A program made the position numbers and the translations under genes. The notes beneath the pieces were generated by a model, which saw only the letters and a program-made list of their open reading frames with translations, did not search any database and was not told where the DNA came from. 64,000 nt of DNA. Origin: CAVVNN01 sp963838035. GTDB taxonomy: Bacteria > Actinomycetota > Thermoleophilia > Solirubrobacterales > 70-9. Shown piece after piece: positions 60,307 to 64,000 of the stretch. Position 1 is the first letter of the stretch. Each line of letters starts with the position of its first letter. The DNA is taken from NCBI GenBank assembly GCA_963838035.1, contig CAWIPM010000003.1:186001-250000 (forward strand), written 5' to 3'.

Positions 60307-61599
60307 CTATCGCGCCTTGGCGCCGTCGGTCGCCAGGGCGAAGGCCTCCTCGGCCCCGAGGAACGGGGAGAGGGTCATGTAGACCGCGTAGGGGACCATC
60401 TCGCCCAACCGGTCCGGGCCGCGCTGCTTGACGAAGTCGTAGAAGAGCGCGTAGAGAGCCCCGCCGATCGCCTCGGCGGTGATCTTCGGGGTCTCTGGGC
60501 GCAGCTCGTAGCCAGGCGCCAGCAGGCCCTCCATGCCTTCGGTCACCACCTCGCGCTGCTCGAGCGCCCTTTTCCCTGCCGCGTACATCTCGACTGCCCC
60601 GAGCCGAGCGTACTCGGGCTCCTGCGCGCCGAAGGTGAACATCGCCTCCTGGGTCGCCTGCACCGCGTGCTGCCAGTCTGGGGCCCGCCTGAAGGCGGGC
60701 AGCGCTGCCGCCAGCATCTGCGAGGAGCCGCTGTCCAGGGCAGCCACCATCGCGTCCTCCTTGTTGGCGAAGTGCTCGTAGAAGGTCCGCTGTGAGGTCT
60801 TGGCCCGGTCGACGACGTCGGCGACCGTGGTCTCCGGGTAGCCCTTCTCGGCGACCACGGCGGCGAGCGCCCGCAGGATCCGCTCGGGGGGGTTGGAGGC
60901 CGCCTGGCGCTCCTCGAAGCCCCGCGGCTGGGGGAGGCGGCGACGGGGCGGGCGCAGCGGCCCCGGGGGCGGCTCGTAACCCATCAGCCACTCCCAAAGC
61001 TGTGGCGCCAGATCCAGCAGCTCGCTCTCCTGGCCACGGTAGAGGCGCTTGTGGATCACCTTCTGGATCCCGCCGACGATCGCCCGCACGATCTCCGGCG
61101 GCATCCCCTCGTAGCCCGGGAGGGAGTCCATCAGCTGCTTGACAAGGAGCTCGAAGGCGTGCAGCGTGCGGTCGACCAGCTCGACGCCCTCGGGGCCGGC
61201 CGCATAGATCTCCACGAAGCACATTTTCGAGGCCGCCGACTGGGTGACGATCTGCCCCAGCAGGGTCTCGAAGGCCCCCCTTGCGAGTTCTTCATCCCCC
61301 GGCAGGCGGAGGCCGCCTTCGATCGTTTGCAGGGCCGGTTTGACCATCGCTTCGGCAGCCGCCAGGAAGCATTTCTGCTTGTCCTCGAAGTGCCGGTAGA
61401 AGGCGCTCCTCGAGACTCCGGAGAGCTCCACCAGGTCGGCGACCGTGGTCGCCTCGTAGCCCTTCTCAGCGACCGTCGCGACCATCGCCGCGAATAGTCG
61501 TTCGCGCTGGTTGCGCTCGGCCTCGCGCCGCGGAGTCCCCCTGCCCGGAGGCAGCATCTTCTCCCGCAACTGGCTCGAATCCCCCCAAGGAGTCCGCAT
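60307..61599 (-). CDS. Double TetR/AcrR-type regulator (two TetR units in one chain)
   Basis: 430 residues from ATG 61599 (the 39 residues upstream look non-coding). The first TetR helix-turn-helix is at about 35-80 (VAEKGYEATTVADLVELSG, SRSAFYRHFEDK). Its ligand domain runs to about 215. After a basic Pro-rich linker a second helix-turn-helix appears at about 245-290 (VAEKGYPETTVADVVDRAK, SQRTFYEHFANKEDA), followed by a second ligand domain. So one chain can form an internal dimer, or bind two sites. Targets unknown; it could control the DUF2600 gene or the secreted cassettes. Confidence 0.88.
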   Translation of the reverse strand: MRTPWGDSSQLREKMLPPGRGTPRREAERNQRERLFAAMVATVAEKGYEATTVADLVELSGVSRSAFYRHFEDKQKCFLAAAEAMVKPALQTIEGGLRLPGDEELARGAFETLLGQIVTQSAASKMCFVEIYAAGPEGVELVDRTLHAFELLVKQLMDSLPGYEGMPPEIVRAIVGGIQKVIHKRLYRGQESELLDLAPQLWEWLMGYEPPPGPLRPPRRRLPQPRGFEERQAASNPPERILRALAAVVAEKGYPETTVADVVDRAKTSQRTFYEHFANKEDAMVAALDSGSSQMLAAALPAFRRAPDWQHAVQATQEAMFTFGAQEPEYARLGAVEMYAAGKRALEQREVVTEGMEGLLAPGYELRPETPKITAEAIGGALYALFYDFVKQRGPDRLGEMVPYAVYMTLSPFLGAEEAFALATDGAKAR

Positions 61600-61844
61600 T
61601 GAGCCGCCACCATAACCAGGCTTGTAGGCGCTTTTCTGCACGGTCACGGACGTCCCTTCGGCCGGTACGCGAGCGGCCCAAAAGGACGACGTCGCGCACG
61701 CTTTACCGCCTCCCAATTTCCCATCGTAGCTGGCTTTGCCCCCGATGACCAGCCCCGATTTTCGAGCTTTCCGGCTGGCGGACGTAGGCCTTGCGAGATC
61801 AAGGTCCGCCTCCGTCTCAGAACGGAGCAGACCATGAGCCGTGC

Positions 61845-64000
61845 TCAGCGGTGCTGTCCTCTCTTGCGCTTGTGCTTCTTGTGGTGCTTGCCGCAGCGCA
61901 CCTTCAGAGCCGGGTTGGTTTCCTGGCTCTTGGCGTTGTGGGCGGTGAAGGTGACCGTGGCTCGCTGGGGGGAGCGGCAGATGTCGGTCTTGTTTTGCAG
62001 CAGCCCCTTCTTGCCGCCCTGCATCTGCAGGACGAACTTGGAGACGGGGGCATCAGGGACGGCTTCGAAGGTGGTGCGCAGGCGTTCGTGGACGGCGTCG
62101 ACGCGGCCGGCCAAGACGACCTGGATCTGGCCGTTCAGGTCGGCGACGAGGTCGGGGAGCTCGTGGCTTGAGGAGCGCAGGTAGACCGGGCCTTCCAGGG
62201 GCTGGTCGAGCAGCGGGCTGAAGGCCCTGGCCCGCCCGTAGACCGATTTCGCCGGGCAGGCATTGGCGGCGAACTGCACTTTGGTGCAGATCGTGCCGAT
62301 GTGGCCCTGGTCGAGGATGTCGGAGTGCGGCAGGGTGACCTGGGCGGCGGCGATGTTGGCATCGCCTGGGGGCATCTTCAAGACCGCGGTGAGGGCGGGG
62401 TGCTTGGTGCGCTTGGTGCCTCCCTTGAGCTGCAGGGAGAGCTTCGGCTTGAAGGCAAGCGCCGGGCAGCCGCCGACCTGGAAGCGCTGGGTCAGCGGTG
62501 CGGCGAGGTCTAGGATCGAGGTCGTCGAGCCGCTGAAGGCCGATTCGGAGCAATCGGTCGGGTTGAGGGTGAAGTCGGGCTTGGAGAGCTTCATGGTGAT
62601 CGAGCGCAGATCGAGCGGGATCCCTTCGAGGATCGTCGGGATCGGGTCTGAGACGGCGTGGATCTGGGTCGTTTCGGGGTCGACGTGCAGGGCGGCGCGA
62701 ACGACCACCGTGCCGAGGTCAAAGGGGCCGGCCACGGCGGGGGTGATGATCGCCAGGGAGAGCGGGGCGCCCTTGTAGGGGCCGGCGAGGTAGACGTGGC
62801 CGGGGACGTTTAGCGGGGTCGGGCCGGCGCCGGCGCCGACATCGACGGTGCCCACTTCGCTCGAGGCCGGGCAGGAGGGGGAGCTCTTCTCTTCTTTGCC
62901 CGTCTTCGCTTCCGCCGCGGCGATCGAGGCCTCCGGGCAGTAGGAGGTGCCGGCGAGGCGGCCGACCAAGCCCTTGGGCAGGGTCGTCTCCACGCTCTTC
63001 ACTTCCTGCGTGCCGTCATCGCGGACCAGGCTTCAGCGCGAAGGGCGAGTAGATCCCCGCCTGCGGGGTTTCGGTGCCGGCGTGAAAGCGCGGCGCGTCG
63101 GGCAGGTCGGCTTCGCTGAAGGCGCATTCGCCGCCGGTCGGGCCGGCAGTCGTTTCGAATTCCGCGCTCGGCGTCGCCGGCGGCCCCGATTCGGGGGCCG
63201 AGAAGGGGGTCAGTTCGCTGGTCGTTTCATAAGTGCCGCAGACCGCCGGGGTGCGCAGGGCGCCGCGGGCGCCCCCGAAGATGTTCAGCTTCAGGTCTTC
63301 GAAGGGCAGCTGCGGGTTTTCCAGGAACCGGGCCGTGATCTGGCCCGTCACCGGATCGGTTTCGAATTCGCCTGGCAGCTTGATCTTGATCCCCTGGCCT
63401 TCGAGGACGAGATAGCCGGCGAGCAGCGAGCCCGAGGGGTTCTGGTGCGGGGTGGCCAGGTAGAGGAACCCGTCGAGCGGTTCGATCAACAGCGGCGTCT
63501 TCACTTCGACCGTGCCGAGAGTGGAGGCATCGGGGCAGGCGGCGGGGGCTTCGGTGTGCAGCCCGACCTGCGCTTCGCTGCACCCGGCGAGGCCGTCGCC
63601 GGAGGCGGGATTGAGCTTGAGGCCGGCCGGCAGCTTGACCACGGCGTCCTTGACCTCAGGCGTTGCGACGCCTTCGGGGTCCCCGTTCTGCGGGACGTGC
63701 AGGTTGAATTCCAGGCCCGAGGGGGCGTCGGCGAGATTGGTCGTCGGCCGCGCTTCGATCGACGCCGGGAAGCTGAGGATGTTGCAGCCGTCGACAGGGG
63801 GAAGGTCGACGCTGCGCGTGGCGAAGTTGGCCGTTTCCTGCCAGCTGTTGTAGCGCCCCGCACGGTAAGCGGTTCGCCGGAGCATTCTGTCGGCATGGTC
63901 AGGAACGGGCGTCGGAGGCACGGATGAGGGGCCCCGGGAACTCCCCCGGCGTGCGTGTCTTCGGCACACAACTGTTCCCTTTCTTCAACCGATCGAAAGA
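61845..64000 (-). CDS. Giant secreted protein, family C (copy 3), frameshifted and cut by right edge
   Basis: The 3' ~720 codons of a third C protein. The C-terminal part (61845-63002 frame) shows LAGPYKGAPLSLAIITPA, ICTKVQFAANACP, FVLQMQGGKKGLLQNK and a basic tail HHKKHKRKRG. Upstream sequence continues in another frame (63016-63860) because of an extra G at about 63029 relative to copies 1 and 2. Two more indels lie near 63860 and 63907. The N-terminus is outside the window. Sequence is close to copy 1 in the C-terminal half. Confidence 0.8.

Overview
The window is a GC-rich actinobacterial chromosome segment. Long GC-driven shadow frames, frequent GTG starts, PucR and ECF regulators, an AbiEi-type regulator remnant, dodecin, an acyl-CoA carboxylase with fused biotin domain and several very large secreted propeller proteins with basic His-rich tails together suggest class Thermoleophilia (Solirubrobacterales-like). 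That placement is inference from gene content. No tRNA, rRNA, CRISPR array, insertion sequence or phage gene was seen.

Left part (1-15.7 kb) is mainly housekeeping metabolism: an aminotransferase cut by the window edge, a broken AbiEi-like gene, a secreted YVTN-propeller/PKD protein, sucCD, a HAD hydrolase, a sulfatase with a C-terminal frameshift, a biotin carboxylase/BCCP fusion and a PHP phosphoesterase. A leftward sulfate-assimilation run follows: small AccE-like ORF, dodecin, rhodanese, siroheme sulfite reductase, APS-reductase-type CysH, Sat and CysC.

Middle part (15.7-30.5 kb) looks like a polyamine/omega-amino-acid catabolism locus. A PotABCD-type transporter and an MmsA-like aldehyde dehydrogenase run rightward. 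A class III aminotransferase, a PucR regulator, alanine dehydrogenase and an aminobutyraldehyde-dehydrogenase-like enzyme run leftward from the same intergenic region, and a PuuB-like FAD oxidoreductase closes the locus. The last leftward dehydrogenase overlaps a secreted RTX-repeat protein. From 30.5 to 40.7 kb lie an enolase-superfamily enzyme, a ferritin, two tandem S51 peptidases, an ECF sigma factor, a methyltransferase, an epimerase, two secreted proteins of unknown role and an MMPL transporter.

Right part (40.8-64 kb) is the unusual region. A cassette of giant exported proteins occurs twice on the minus strand. Each copy has an NHL/Ig/Fn3 protein that was probably fused to a TolB-like propeller (A+B), followed by a ~1,100-residue secreted protein (C). 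A third C gene is cut by the right edge. Both cassettes share a promoter (TTGACA, 17 bp, TCTKAT), upstream palindromic sites, and a 230-325 nt leader that looks more conserved than the N-terminal coding sequence. Each leader ends in a short ORF whose stop codon overlaps the start codon of A by 4 nt. A DUF2600-type terpene synthase and a double-TetR regulator lie between the second and third C genes.

Several genes carry single-base frameshifts, and one ~1 kb patch of cassette copy 2 carries at least six. These may be assembly errors or real decay; the raw reads are needed to tell.
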